From Thalassotalea atypica (GTDB lineage Bacteria; Pseudomonadota; Gammaproteobacteria; Enterobacterales; Alteromonadaceae), in contig NZ_AP027364.1 in the NCBI RefSeq assembly GCF_030295975.1, positions 124,001 to 188,000 of the forward strand: a stretch of 64,000 nt of DNA, read 5' to 3'. The position numbers were made by a program, and so were the translations under genes. This document shows, piece after piece, positions 37,105-46,990 of this stretch; the stretch's first letter is position 1, and every line of letters starts with the position of its first letter. Under the pieces are notes generated by a model. It saw only the letters and a program-made list of their open reading frames with translations. It was not told where the DNA came from and did no database searches.

Positions 37105-38292
37105 TTAAAGTACTTTGGCAATAGATTGCGCTAAGTAATCGACATTGCTGTTTGCAATGCCTGCAATGCTCATTCGGCTTGAACCGACCATGTAAATAGC
37201 ATATTCGTCTTGTAGTTGTTGTACTTGCTCAGGGGTAATACCCAAGAAAGAGAACATACCTTTTTGTTCAGTGATGAAATCAAAGTTACGGGTAACGCCG
37301 TTCTCTTTTAACTTATCTACAATTAATCGTCGATTGCCGTTAATGCGATCGCGCATTTCGCTTAATTCGTTATACCATTCGTGGCGTAATTCGTCAGAGC
37401 TCAAGATGGTTTCTACTAATGCAGCGCCATGTGCTGGCGGCATCGAATAAATTACACGAATTACGTAAAGTAATACTGAATAGGCAATATCTACAGCGGC
37501 AGATGACTTACCAATAATAGTCGTTGCGCCAATACGGTCACGGTATAAGCCAAAGTTCTTCGAACAAGAACTACAAACGATCATTTCTTCAACACTGTTG
37601 GCCATTAAACGTAGGCCGTAAGCGTCTTCGTCTAATCCATCGCCAAAACCTTGATATGCCATATCGACAACCGGTAGAAAGCCGACTGACTTAGCAACAT
37701 CAGCTACTTGTTGCCACTGTTCTTGATTTAGGTCCATACCACTTGGGTTATGACAACAAGCGTGAAGTAAAACCGCATCGTCCGCACTGACTTGTTTCAG
37801 TGCTGCTAACATACCATCAAAGTCTAACGACTTATTTTCGTAATCATAATAAGGGTAGGTTTTAACGGTTAAACCTGCTGCTTGGAATAAACCTGTGTGA
37901 TTAGCCCAAGTGGGATTACTGACCCAAATCGTGGCGCCTGGTTTACATGATTTGATAAATTCTGCTGCAACTCGTAATGCACCAGTACCGCCAGGAGTTG
38001 ATACGGTGCGAGTGCGATTGTCTTGTAGTACTTTATGGTTGCCGAAGATAAGCTTTGCCATTTCATCATTAAATAATGGTGAGCCGGTTGGGCCAATGTA
38101 AACCTTGGTATCTTCATTATCGAGACGGTATTTCTCTGCTTTTTTCACACAATCGAGTACTGCTGTGTGACCAGCTTCATTTTTATAAACACCCACACCT
38201 AAATCGATTTTTTGTGGGTTTGCATCTTCTCGATATTTAGCCAATAGTCCTAGAATAGGATCGGCAGGCAACGCCTTTAAGCTACCAAACAT
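37105..38292 (-). CDS. Aromatic/aspartate aminotransferase (TyrB/AspC type)
   Basis: PLP-dependent class I aminotransferase for aspartate or aromatic amino acids. From MFGSLKALPADPI the protein is 395 residues, the family length. Landmarks are IDLGVGVYKNEAG, TPGGTGALR, SNPTWANH, HACCHNPSGMDL, the PLP lysine in SSCSKNFGLYRDR (Lys245) and a C-terminal RMSIAG. An upstream in-frame start (38352) would add 20 residues with no counterpart in the family. Sequence alone does not decide between AspC-like and TyrB-like specificity. Confidence 0.92.
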   Translation of the reverse strand: MFGSLKALPADPILGLLAKYREDANPQKIDLGVGVYKNEAGHTAVLDCVKKAEKYRLDNEDTKVYIGPTGSPLFNDEMAKLIFGNHKVLQDNRTRTVSTPGGTGALRVAAEFIKSCKPGATIWVSNPTWANHTGLFQAAGLTVKTYPYYDYENKSLDFDGMLAALKQVSADDAVLLHACCHNPSGMDLNQEQWQQVADVAKSVGFLPVVDMAYQGFGDGLDEDAYGLRLMANSVEEMIVCSSCSKNFGLYRDRIGATTIIGKSSAAVDIAYSVLLYVIRVIYSMPPAHGAALVETILSSDELRHEWYNELSEMRDRINGNRRLIVDKLKENGVTRNFDFITEQKGMFSFLGITPEQVQQLQDEYAIYMVGSSRMSIAGIANSNVDYLAQSIAKVL

Positions 38293-38486
38293 GACTCCAA
38301 TTACCTTCTTTAATTTGAGCAGGAAGTTAACTAATAAATGCGTAGCACTCATTAGCGATTAATTACTGATTAATTCGCGCCCAGCATAGCTACAATAGCG
38401 CTGTTTTTAAAGCGTTAGTGTTAAATAATTTTGATATAAATTAGGGGGAAAAGTTACTAGCTGTAAATGAAGTTACACTCTAGTGT

Positions 38487-38517
38487 AAAAAAGCCAAATA
38501 TGAATTAATATTTGGCT
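38487..38517 (-). terminator. Terminator of the DUF445 gene
   Basis: A perfect 10-bp stem (AGCCAAATAT on the plus strand at 38492-38501, complement at 38508-38517), with six A on the plus strand at 38487-38492 giving a U-tract for the minus transcript. Confidence 0.85.
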
Positions 38518-38550
38518 CTAGATTCTGGTTAGTCAGGAAAACTTCTATGA

Positions 38551-39273
38551 TCACATTGTGCCGGTAATGGCTGCGATAAAGCCGATAATTCCGCCGAAAA
38601 CGCCTCCCCAAACTACCAACCAACCTAAATGCTTGCGGATCATGGTTTGAATAATCTCTTTAACTAATTGTGGCGTAAGTTCATTTAAGCGTTGTTCAAT
38701 AATATCGCTTACTTTTTCTTGCATGTGAGCAATATTGGTATCACCTTCCAGAGATTCTCGTAGGTTTTGATGAAAATCATCGGTTTGTGTGATCTCTACA
38801 ACACTGATTTTCATTTTCTCGATGAACGGCTCACGCATAGGCTGTAATGCTTCACTGCCGCCCACCATGGCTAACATACCGCCAAATGAAGAGTTTTCGA
38901 TCACTTCAACTAAGCCATCAAACGCAGGATTTAAATCAACTTTTTTGATCACAGGCGCAAGATCGATACCTGTAGCTCCCCCTTTATCGTCAGAGAGGAA
39001 ACGATCAATATTTTCCTTAGTAAAAAACTGCTCCATCATTAACTGACGAATGCCTAATTTGAAATCTTCAAATCTTGCTGGAATAACCCCTGAGCCATAG
39101 AGCCCAGGAACTTTCTCAAACAACATGTGTATAGCAAGCCAATTTGTTACTGCACCTGAAAGCGCAAATAAACCGATGGAAAACAGGATAGGTTGAGATA
39201 AAAAGTGTCCGGCTAAGGTAAGGATTAAAGCTAAGGTATTAGTGATAACACTTTTATTCACGAAAAACTCCAA
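38551..39273 (-). CDS. DUF445 family membrane protein
   Basis: A 240-residue membrane protein of the DUF445 (YheB/YjiN-like) family. An N-terminal pair of hydrophobic segments (about 10-25, 28-45) leads into the conserved GAVTNWLAIHMLFEKVPGLYGSG motif (quoted in part: TNWLAIHMLFE) and a long helical region; the last ~20 residues form another membrane helix. Function unknown in the family. Single gene with its own terminator. Confidence 0.85.
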   Translation of the reverse strand: MEFFVNKSVITNTLALILTLAGHFLSQPILFSIGLFALSGAVTNWLAIHMLFEKVPGLYGSGVIPARFEDFKLGIRQLMMEQFFTKENIDRFLSDDKGGATGIDLAPVIKKVDLNPAFDGLVEVIENSSFGGMLAMVGGSEALQPMREPFIEKMKISVVEITQTDDFHQNLRESLEGDTNIAHMQEKVSDIIEQRLNELTPQLVKEIIQTMIRKHLGWLVVWGGVFGGIIGFIAAITGTM

Positions 39274-39388
39274 CGGTAGTAATAAAAATCAGAGTTATGG
39301 TAGCAATCCTTATGAATGAGTGACAATAGTTAGCATTAAAATATTGTTGAGGTATGATGATGTTAACGAAAATAAAAATGAATAGAAT

Positions 39389-40249
39389 ATGAAAAAACTG
39401 CTCTCCGTAATTTCAATTAGCGTTTCGTTACTTGCTTGCCAACCTTTATCAGCCGATGAATCAAATCAATGGCGTGTATTAGATAACAATAACCTTGCAC
39501 TAATGACACTGCCTCACGGCCAAGTGGTAATTGAACTCGCGCCGCAATTTTCACCAAATCATGTGACACAATTTAAACAACTGGTTAAACGTGGTGTATA
39601 TAACGGTAATAAATTTTACCGTGTTATTGATGGCTTTGTCGCACAAACTGGTCCAGCAGAGGGGAGTCCTCAGGCCCAAAACATCGCCTCTTTAGCGTTG
39701 GAAGGGGAGTGGTCTATAAAGGATGATTGGCAAATGACCTTGGTACAAGAAGGTGACTTATTCGCCGAGCAAACAGGCTTTAAAGAAGGCTTTGCTATTG
39801 CAGCTAATCCCAGTGAAAAAGCGGCATGGTTAGCACATTGTCCTGGTGCGGTAGCAATGGCAAGGAGCAATGAAGCTGATAGTGGCAATAGCCACTTTTA
39901 CATCAACAATGGCCAAGCCCCGCGTTATTTAGATCGCATCATGTCTGTTTTTGGCCGCGTTGTTTACGGCATGAACCATGTGCAGGCCATTCAACGAACA
40001 CAAGTGGATGAGGGTGATAAGCCGGTTAATTCTTCAGACTATACGCCAATTGTGACCATGCAGATGATGTCTGACTTACCTGCTGAAAAGCAGTGGCAAC
40101 TGGAAGTAGAGAACACGGAAAGTGATTTATTTGCTGAACGTTTAGTTAAGCGAAAAGAACGCGCCCATGCGTTTTTCTTCAAAAAACCGCCACCCGTATT
40201 AGATGTGTGTCAGGTGCCGCTTCGAACACGAATTAAAAAGAAGGTATAA
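39389..40249 (+). CDS. Exported cyclophilin-type peptidyl-prolyl isomerase
   Basis: Catalyses proline cis-trans isomerisation in the envelope. The N-terminus is a signal sequence with a possible lipobox (SLLAC, Cys17), so it may be a lipoprotein; cleavage at LSADE is the alternative. The cyclophilin fold (about 38-215) shows YNGNKFYRVIDGFVAQTG, GAVAMARS and SGNSHFYIN. A ~60-residue charged tail follows that short cyclophilins lack. At 286 residues it is larger than PpiA/PpiB. No neighbour in operon. Confidence 0.88.
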   Translation: MKKLLSVISISVSLLACQPLSADESNQWRVLDNNNLALMTLPHGQVVIELAPQFSPNHVTQFKQLVKRGVYNGNKFYRVIDGFVAQTGPAEGSPQAQNIASLALEGEWSIKDDWQMTLVQEGDLFAEQTGFKEGFAIAANPSEKAAWLAHCPGAVAMARSNEADSGNSHFYINNGQAPRYLDRIMSVFGRVVYGMNHVQAIQRTQVDEGDKPVNSSDYTPIVTMQMMSDLPAEKQWQLEVENTESDLFAERLVKRKERAHAFFFKKPPPVLDVCQVPLRTRIKKKV

Positions 40250-40271
40250 TTGCTACCTCATATACATAACT

Positions 40272-40754
40272 CTATTGCGTATATGATTCATCAATGGGGT
40301 GATAGTGCGTTGCTGCGTGAATCAGTGAATTTGCCGTCAACGCTTGCACCCCATAAACGTGAGTTTCAACGCCGTATTTTTGTGCAACGTGGGTAAGCAG
40401 TCGATCAAAATCACCATCGCCTGATAACAAAACAATGATGTCGACGTCTGCCGCTGCTTCCATGATATCTATAGTGATACCTACATCCCAATCGCCTTTA
40501 GCTGAACCATCGCGGCGTTGAATGAATGGCTTTAGTTTTACATCAAAACCAATGTGTTTGAGTGCTTTTTGAAATTTATGTTGTTTATCATCACTACGCT
40601 GAATGGCGTAGGCATTGGCCAAAACAATATCGCCTTGATGTGCCAAGTGTTGCCAAAACTGTCGATAATCAAACTGACGGCTGAACGTATCTCGCGTGGT
40701 ATAGAAAATATTTTGAACATCAACAAACAGAGCAATTTTTTTCAAAGGAGGCAA
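40272..40754 (-). CDS. NYN-domain (LabA/DUF88-like) putative RNase
   Basis: A 160-residue NYN/PIN-like domain. Acidic active-site residues are placed as in the family: FVDVQNIFY (Asp12), GDWDVGITIDIM, and LSGDGDFDRLL. Related proteins are metal-dependent RNases, but this subgroup has no assigned target. Good RBS (AAAGGAGG before the ATG). It converges with the cyclophilin gene and is divergent from dbpA. Confidence 0.85.
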   Translation of the reverse strand: MPPLKKIALFVDVQNIFYTTRDTFSRQFDYRQFWQHLAHQGDIVLANAYAIQRSDDKQHKFQKALKHIGFDVKLKPFIQRRDGSAKGDWDVGITIDIMEAAADVDIIVLLSGDGDFDRLLTHVAQKYGVETHVYGVQALTANSLIHAATHYHPIDESYTQ

Positions 40755-40859
40755 TTCCTAACAGTAAACACATAATTCGCACATTTATTGTATCAGTTTT
40801 AGACTAAGTTCCTGCTACAATAGCATTATCATATATTTTTCTTCTGCTTGGATCTTCTT

Positions 40860-42242
40860 TTGTCTTCACTTGATTTTACTTCCTTAAATTTAAAGCCTGA
40901 ACTTAGCGATAATTTAGTATCACTGGGTTATCAACAAATGACACCGGTACAGGCAGAAAGTTTGCCTTTAATTACGGCGGGCAAAGATGTCATTGCACAA
41001 GCAAAAACAGGCTCGGGAAAAACTGCAGCGTTTGGTTTAGGCTTGCTAGAGAAACTTAACGTGAAAAGGTTTCGCGTGCAGTCATTGGTGCTTTGCCCAA
41101 CCAGAGAGTTAGCTGATCAGGTTGCCAAAGAAATCAGAAAACTTGCTCGCGGCATTCACAACATCAAGGTGTTGACCTTATGTGGCGGTATGCCGGTTGG
41201 TCCGCAAATTGGCTCGTTAGAACACGGTGCTCACATCATCGTCGGTACGCCGGGGCGCATTGAAGATCATTTAGTTAAAGGCCGTTTAAATCTAGATAAC
41301 CTTGAAATGTTGGTGCTAGATGAGGCGGATCGTATGTTAGAGATGGGCTTTCAAGAAGCACTTGATTTAATCTTTGGTTATTGTCCGCCTAAGCGTCAAA
41401 CCTTGTTGTTTAGTGCGACCTTTCCGGATCAAATTAAGAGCATTGCCAATAAATTAATGCAATCGCCAGAACACGTAAAAGTCGCGTCAGTTGCCGCTGA
41501 AAACACCATTAAACAATCTTTTTATCAAGTGGAAGATAATGATCAGCGCATGGATGCGCTACGATTATTACTACTTTCTCATCAGCCAGAATCTGCGGTC
41601 GTGTTTTGTAATACCAAAATCGCTGTACAAGAAGTCACTCAACAATTAATACAATATGGCTTTAGCGCCTTGGCATTGCACGGTGATTTAGAGCAACGTG
41701 ATCGCAACGAAACCCTGCTTAAGTTCACCAATAAAAGTGCCTTGATCTTAGTGGCGACGGACGTTGCCGCGCGCGGACTAGATATCGATGATTTGGATGC
41801 CGTGTTTAATTATGATTTAACGCCAGACCCTGAAGTGCACGTTCACCGTATCGGGCGTACCGGCAGAGCTGGTAGTCATGGGCAAGCGTTCTCAATTTAT
41901 TGTAATAAAGACTCGCGCCGCATTGCCAATATTGAAGACTATCAAAAACAAGATATTGAAACGCTACCACTACCGGGAATTGATGTACTTAATCAAAAAC
42001 CCAAATCACCCACTATGACAACATTACAAATTGATGGCGGTAAAAAGAATAAGTTACGTCCTGGGGATATTGTCGGTGGCTTGACCGGAAAAACAGGAAT
42101 TAAGGGCGATCAAGTAGGTAAAATCCAAGTGTTTGATGTCAAAGCGTATGTTGCGGTTGAAAGCAAAGTAGTCAAAGCGGCAATTAAGAAAATTTCTAAC
42201 GATAAAATGAAAGGCAAAAACTTCAGGGTAAGAGCGATTTAA
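40860..42242 (+). CDS. dbpA: DEAD-box RNA helicase DbpA
   Basis: 23S-rRNA-specific RNA helicase of large-subunit assembly. Motifs: Q-motif YQQMTPVQAESLP, Walker A AKTGSGKT, PTRELA, LDEADRML, SAT, VATDVAARGLD and HRIGRTGR. The C-terminal domain (about 385-460; LRPGDIVGGLTGKTGIKGD, VGKIQVFDVKAYVAVE) is the DbpA RNA-binding fold that recognises hairpin 92. There is no ATG; a TTG at 40860 has GGA seven bases upstream, and a TTG at 40848 would add four residues. The first aligns better with E. coli DbpA. Confidence 0.92.
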   Translation: MSSLDFTSLNLKPELSDNLVSLGYQQMTPVQAESLPLITAGKDVIAQAKTGSGKTAAFGLGLLEKLNVKRFRVQSLVLCPTRELADQVAKEIRKLARGIHNIKVLTLCGGMPVGPQIGSLEHGAHIIVGTPGRIEDHLVKGRLNLDNLEMLVLDEADRMLEMGFQEALDLIFGYCPPKRQTLLFSATFPDQIKSIANKLMQSPEHVKVASVAAENTIKQSFYQVEDNDQRMDALRLLLLSHQPESAVVFCNTKIAVQEVTQQLIQYGFSALALHGDLEQRDRNETLLKFTNKSALILVATDVAARGLDIDDLDAVFNYDLTPDPEVHVHRIGRTGRAGSHGQAFSIYCNKDSRRIANIEDYQKQDIETLPLPGIDVLNQKPKSPTMTTLQIDGGKKNKLRPGDIVGGLTGKTGIKGDQVGKIQVFDVKAYVAVESKVVKAAIKKISNDKMKGKNFRVRAI

Positions 42243-42262
42243 AGCCTTATAGTTGAACGTGA

Positions 42263-42285
42263 AGAGTTGTGAGCTGCACAACTCT
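42263..42285. terminator. Hairpin between converging dbpA and greB
   Basis: A perfect 9-bp stem AGAGTTGTG (42263-42271) with a 5-base loop and its complement to 42285. No long T-run on either side; probably works for both converging genes with moderate strength. Confidence 0.55.
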
Positions 42286-42299
42286 CTCATAACAATTGA

Positions 42300-42773
42300 T
42301 TACTTATACCAAATCTTAATAATTTCTAAATAGCGCTCGCCTTCGGGCGTTTTCACGACAATTTCATCGTCAACAGCTTTTCCTAATAAGGCGCGAGCCA
42401 TGGGTGAGTCGATGCTGATTTCGCCTTTTTTTACGTCCCATTCATCAGGACCAACGAGGCGATAAGTGACTTCTTTGTCTTCTTCATTAAGTAATGTCAC
42501 CCAAGCACCGAAAAACACTTTTCCTTCTTGTTGCTTCTCATGATAGACAATCTGTAAGTCATCAAGCCGTTTCATTAAAAAGCGCACGCGACGGTCAATT
42601 TCACGTAGACGCTTCTTCCCGTAGATGTACTCGGCATTTTCACTGCGATCGCCTAACGCTGCCGCTTCTGAAACAGAGCGAGTTACTCGGGGGCGTTCAT
42701 CTTTCCAGAGGTATTTTAGCTCTTGATCGAGGCGTTCCCAGCCTTCACGGGTAATGTAATTAGACTTTCTCAT
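42300..42773 (-). CDS. greB: Transcript cleavage factor GreB
   Basis: Rescues backtracked RNA polymerase by stimulating cleavage of the nascent RNA. From MRKSNYITREGWERLDQEL it is 157 residues, matching GreB. The coiled-coil tip retains the acidic pair (LGDRSENAEYIYGK), and the C-terminal FKBP-like domain includes WVTLLNEEDKEVTYRLVG and SIDSPMARALLGK. In-frame codons back to 42818 add 15 residues of no family resemblance. No good Shine-Dalgarno is visible before the chosen ATG. Confidence 0.95.
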   Translation of the reverse strand: MRKSNYITREGWERLDQELKYLWKDERPRVTRSVSEAAALGDRSENAEYIYGKKRLREIDRRVRFLMKRLDDLQIVYHEKQQEGKVFFGAWVTLLNEEDKEVTYRLVGPDEWDVKKGEISIDSPMARALLGKAVDDEIVVKTPEGERYLEIIKIWYK

Positions 42774-42867
42774 GTAAAAAATAAGGACAGCTGTTGTTTT
42801 AAACACATTATACAACAAAGCATTGCAGTCTTTGTCTAATAATTCTCGGCTTAAATCAGGCCATCCT

Positions 42868-43482
42868 CTATGCGTTAAGCAAGACCTTTAATGTTAATAA
42901 CTCGATGACCAACAAAATAGTAGGGATCGGGAGGAGGAATAATCGCATTCTTGATTTAAACAGAAGCACAGAAATTAGAGAAATAGTGATAGTGGGCAAA
43001 GGCAATATTCCTATAACACCGGTGCCCCAGTTGAAGCCGAGCAGTGCGGCGAGCACGGGAAAAATAATCACAGAGCTCAAACAAATCAAAGTAACGTTAT
43101 TTTGTAATCTGGACCAAGTATCAACACTCATTGTCAAAGAAACTTGCTGAATACTGGTGCGTTCTTTTAGTAAGCTGATGAGAAGAAATAGACTTTGTAT
43201 TAAGCATGCGTAACCCAGATATTGGGCGAAGGTATTAATGGCAGCATATTGTTTGATAAAGAAAAACCAACCCACACTGCACCACGCCCCGATGAGTATA
43301 GTAATGACGATTTGGCGCTTGTGATTATGTTTGAGATAGTAAAAAGCAATTATGGCGATGACTTCAATAACGATGGCTATTGCCCCAAAATTAACGCTAT
43401 GTTGCTGGATCAGCCGCCAATACACCTCAGGTGAAAACAGTAAAAAATCTTCGAGGGAGTAACTGAACCATTCGGTCATCAT
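42868..43482 (-). CDS. DUF6064-type membrane protein
   Basis: A 204-residue protein with about six membrane helices. The opening TEWFSYSLEDFLLFSPEVYWRL resembles the DUF6064 signature (EW..YSL.DFLLFS..TY.R), recalled from family knowledge. Function unknown. Its start overlaps the stop of the aldo-keto reductase gene by ATGA, so the two are co-translated. Between greB and tex, which are adjacent in many relatives. Confidence 0.65.
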   Translation of the reverse strand: MMTEWFSYSLEDFLLFSPEVYWRLIQQHSVNFGAIAIVIEVIAIIAFYYLKHNHKRQIVITILIGAWCSVGWFFFIKQYAAINTFAQYLGYACLIQSLFLLISLLKERTSIQQVSLTMSVDTWSRLQNNVTLICLSSVIIFPVLAALLGFNWGTGVIGILPLPTITISLISVLLFKSRMRLFLLPIPTILLVIELLTLKVLLNA

Positions 43483-44387
43483 AACGCCTTGAACGCGTTA
43501 ATCATCTTAATTCTCTCTTGAGCGTTTGGTAGAGGAATGTTGTTCACCGAGCCCATATTCTCGACCATATGTTCGACCTTTGAAGTTGCCGGAATCGCAC
43601 AAGTCACCGCGGGGTGAGATATAATGAACCGTAAGAAAAACTGCGCCCAATTATGACAACCGATCTTACTTGCCCATGATGGTAAGGCCTTATTGTTGGT
43701 TAAGTCCATCAGTCGTCCACCTTGAAGCGGCCTATTGGCAATGACACGGATACCGCGTTCATGCGCAAGTGGTAAAATCCGTCGCTCTACTTCACGGTCG
43801 TCAATATTGTAGGTGAGCTGAACAAAATCAATCTCTTGATTTTGCATAATTTTTAAAAGTTCATTGTGTCGGCGGCCATGAGAAGTGGTAATACCGATAT
43901 AACGGATAAGCTTTTGCTGTTTTAGTTCACGCAGCATCGCTAGGTTTTGTTGCCATGCCACTAAATTATGCACTTGAAGTAAATCGAAATTTGGTAGCTG
44001 CCAGCGCTGCTGAGAATCAACAAATTGTTGTTTGGCCTCGGGCAATGAAGAGGTCCATGTTTTAGTGGCAGAAAATAAATTGTTAGTGCCGTTTAGCTGT
44101 TGAAAACAAAAACCTAAAACTTCTTCTGCTGAGCCATACATTGGCGAGGAGTCGACCATTTGCCCGCCTAGTTCAAAAAAGGTTTTTAACACTTGAGCAC
44201 GTTGTAAACGCAATGCTTTATCTTGCCCAACATTGAACGTGATCCACGTGCCCATGCCAATTGGGAAAACGTTCACTTCATTTTTGGGAGGCGTCGTTGA
44301 AGCAGAGGTTAAAAAGAGTGGATGGATACTCGTCAGTGCACTCACTGCAGCAACGTGTTTAATAAATTGTCGTTTAGAATAACTCAT
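43479..44387 (-). CDS. Exported aldo-keto reductase
   Basis: NADPH-type aldo-keto reductase fold with the catalytic tetrad Asp79, Tyr84 (DSSPMYGSAEE), Lys109 (SATKTW) and His140 (LLQVHN). The N-terminus SKRQFIKHVAAVSALTSIHP is a signal sequence resembling a Tat leader with Lys-Arg in place of Arg-Arg, so export, perhaps folded with cofactor, is likely. The late cofactor-binding motif is present only loosely (IPATSKVEHMVEN). AGGAGG lies before the ATG. It forms a two-gene operon with the DUF6064 protein. Substrate unknown. Confidence 0.82.
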   Translation of the reverse strand: MSYSKRQFIKHVAAVSALTSIHPLFLTSASTTPPKNEVNVFPIGMGTWITFNVGQDKALRLQRAQVLKTFFELGGQMVDSSPMYGSAEEVLGFCFQQLNGTNNLFSATKTWTSSLPEAKQQFVDSQQRWQLPNFDLLQVHNLVAWQQNLAMLRELKQQKLIRYIGITTSHGRRHNELLKIMQNQEIDFVQLTYNIDDREVERRILPLAHERGIRVIANRPLQGGRLMDLTNNKALPSWASKIGCHNWAQFFLRFIISHPAVTCAIPATSKVEHMVENMGSVNNIPLPNAQERIKMINAFKAL

Positions 44388-44638
44388 TGTTAAAACCTCC
44401 TGTGCTAACTTTCAGACTAGGAGAGTCGTTATGAGTTTTCTAATTATATAGATGATTTTGCGACCATTGGCTGATTTTATAAGGTGCATGAACATAGGGA
44501 GCATGACACGAATAAAATAAAGCGAGTATTTTGCTACGAAAATAAAAATTTATACTCAATAATGGCCCGCAACAGTATATACTTTGGGACATTGTATTAT
44601 CCAAAATTATTACCAAGATTCTCAAAGGTCTCCTCTGT

Positions 44639-46990
44639 ATGACGCAAATTTCTCACCAAATCGCTCAAGAACTTAATGTTAAACCAGCCCAAATTGATGC
44701 GGCGATAAAATTAATGGATGAAGGCGCTACTGTACCGTTTATCGCACGTTATCGAAAAGAGGCGACGCAGGGGCTAGATGATAATCACCTTCGTCAATTA
44801 TCCACGAGACTGAATTATTTGCGTGAGCTGGCGGAGCGCCGCCAAGTTGTAATAACCAATATTGAGCAACAAGGCTTACTAACCTCAGAGTTAAAGCGAG
44901 CCATTGACAGTGCAGACAACAAAACTCGTTTGGAAGATTTATATCTTCCTTTCAAACCGAAGCGCAGAACCAAAGGGCAAATCGCAATTAAGGCTGGCAT
45001 GTTACCTTTAGCAGATAAACTGTTCGCCAATGTCCAATTAAACCCTGAACAAGAAGCTGTGCATTTTTTCAATGCAGATGCTGGATTTACTGATATTGAG
45101 TCAGTGCTTGATGGAGTAACGGCAATTTTGGCAGAGCGTATCAGTGAAGATGCTGACTTATTGTCAAAATTGAGAAAGTTATTAAACCGACAAGCACATA
45201 TTGTCAGTAAGGTGGTCAAAGCCAAAACGCAAGATGCAGTTAAATACAAAGACTATTTTGAACATTCTGAATCGCTAAAATCAGTGCCGTCGCATCGAAT
45301 GTTAGCAATGTTACGCGGTAAAAATGAAGGCTTCCTACGCTTAAGTATTGATGTTGATCCACAATCAGATAGCAAGTACCACTCGTCCGCGCAACAATTG
45401 ATGATGGAACATTTTGATTTTAGGCTATCTGCACAAGCCGGCGCAAAGTTCATTGAAAAAGTGATCGCCAGCACATGGAAAACTAAGTTAAGTCAAAGTT
45501 TAGAAACAGAGTTTTTTGGCAATTTACGGGACAAGTCTGAAATTGAAGCAATTGATGTTTTTGCTAAGAATTTAAGCGATTTATTAATGGCCGCACCGGC
45601 CGGCGCGAAAGTGACCTTAGGGTTAGATCCTGGTTTAAGAACAGGTTGTAAAATTGCCATTGTAGATGGTACTGGCAAATTGTTACAAACCGCCACCATA
45701 TTCCCTCATGCTCCGCAAAATAACTGGGATAAATCTGTGAGAACCGTGGTTAACCTATGTCGACAGCATAAGGTCGAACTGATAGCGATTGGTAATGGCA
45801 CGGGTTCTCGTGAGTCAGATAAATTGGTGGCGGAAGTCATTAAGCAGTTTGAGTCCCAAAAGCCGAGAAAAATTACCGTCAGTGAAGCAGGGGCTTCGGT
45901 TTATTCAGCTTCTGAACTCGCTGCGAATGAATTCCCAGAGTTAGATGTCTCGATCCGTGGCGCGGTGTCTATTGCTCGTCGATTGCAAGATCCATTAGCG
46001 GAGCTTGTTAAGATTGACGCTAAAGCGATTGGCGTTGGCCAATATCAGCATGATGTGAATCAAAGCCAACTAACGCGTTCACTAGAAGATGTCATAGAAG
46101 ATTGTGTGAATAAAGTAGGCGTTGATTTAAACAGTGCCTCACCGGCGCTATTGACTCATGTTGCTGGCTTGTCGAAAACAATGGCCAATAATGTAGTGCA
46201 ATACCGCGACGAACACGGCCGATTCAATAATCGTAAAGAACTGTTAAAAGTGGCTCGATTAGGTCCTAAAGCATTTGAACAAGCGGCAGGATTTTTACGA
46301 ATTCGTGACGGGAAAAACCCGCTTGATAACACTGGTGTACACCCAGAAAGCTATGCGGTTGTTGATGATATCATTCAATCATTAAAATCAAATGCAAATG
46401 ATGTGATGGCGAATAATGAATTACTATCAACAGTTGATGTCGCCGATTTTGTCACTGAACATGTTGGTGAAATAACACTGAGTGATATTATCACTGAGCT
46501 TAAAAAGCCGGGACGTGATCCACGTCCAGAGTTTAAAACCGCAACCTTTAAAGATGGTGTGGAAACCATTGCCGATCTTGAAGTGGGCATGATGTTAGAA
46601 GGGGTAATTTCCAATGTTGCTAACTTTGGTGCTTTTGTTGATTTAGGGGTTCATCAAGACGGACTAGTACATATTTCTGCAATCACCGATAAATTCATTA
46701 GTGACCCTAGAGAAATCGTTAAAGCTGGCGACATTGTTAAAGTGAAAGTACTTGATGTTGATGTCGCAAGAAAGCGTATCAATTTGACCATGCGACTAGA
46801 TGACAAAGCTTCAAATATAGCTAAACGCCCTCACGGAAAAGGCGGGGAAAATAAGCCAGCTCAGGATAAACGTCATCATGCTAAAGTCGCAAACAAGCCT
46901 CACCATCAAAAGCCTAGAAAAGATAAAGCACCAGGTAATGCTGCGATGGGAAATGCCTTTGCTGATGCCTTGGCTAAGCTTAAAAAATAA
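44639..46990 (+). CDS. tex: Transcription accessory protein Tex (YhgF)
   Basis: RNA-binding protein acting with the transcription machinery. The 783 residues show the Tex layout: N-terminal helical domain ([36 protein letters not shown]), YqgF-like RNase H fold ([17 protein letters not shown]), helix-hairpin-helix (about 500-560) and S1 domain (about 645-720; [21 protein letters not shown], quoted in part). A His/Lys-rich basic tail (about 725-770) is followed by a conserved [10 protein letters not shown] end. The next gene starts on the last base of the stop codon. Confidence 0.96.
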   Translation: MTQISHQIAQELNVKPAQIDAAIKLMDEGATVPFIARYRKEATQGLDDNHLRQLSTRLNYLRELAERRQVVITNIEQQGLLTSELKRAIDSADNKTRLEDLYLPFKPKRRTKGQIAIKAGMLPLADKLFANVQLNPEQEAVHFFNADAGFTDIESVLDGVTAILAERISEDADLLSKLRKLLNRQAHIVSKVVKAKTQDAVKYKDYFEHSESLKSVPSHRMLAMLRGKNEGFLRLSIDVDPQSDSKYHSSAQQLMMEHFDFRLSAQAGAKFIEKVIASTWKTKLSQSLETEFFGNLRDKSEIEAIDVFAKNLSDLLMAAPAGAKVTLGLDPGLRTGCKIAIVDGTGKLLQTATIFPHAPQNNWDKSVRTVVNLCRQHKVELIAIGNGTGSRESDKLVAEVIKQFESQKPRKITVSEAGASVYSASELAANEFPELDVSIRGAVSIARRLQDPLAELVKIDAKAIGVGQYQHDVNQSQLTRSLEDVIEDCVNKVGVDLNSASPALLTHVAGLSKTMANNVVQYRDEHGRFNNRKELLKVARLGPKAFEQAAGFLRIRDGKNPLDNTGVHPESYAVVDDIIQSLKSNANDVMANNELLSTVDVADFVTEHVGEITLSDIITELKKPGRDPRPEFKTATFKDGVETIADLEVGMMLEGVISNVANFGAFVDLGVHQDGLVHISAITDKFISDPREIVKAGDIVKVKVLDVDVARKRINLTMRLDDKASNIAKRPHGKGGENKPAQDKRHHAKVANKPHHQKPRKDKAPGNAAMGNAFADALAKLKK

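Noticed and set aside
40799-40810. TTAGACTAAGTT upstream of dbpA as another CrbR site
   Set aside because: Only one half-site fits, and dbpA has no link to acetate use; likely chance in AT-rich promoter DNA.
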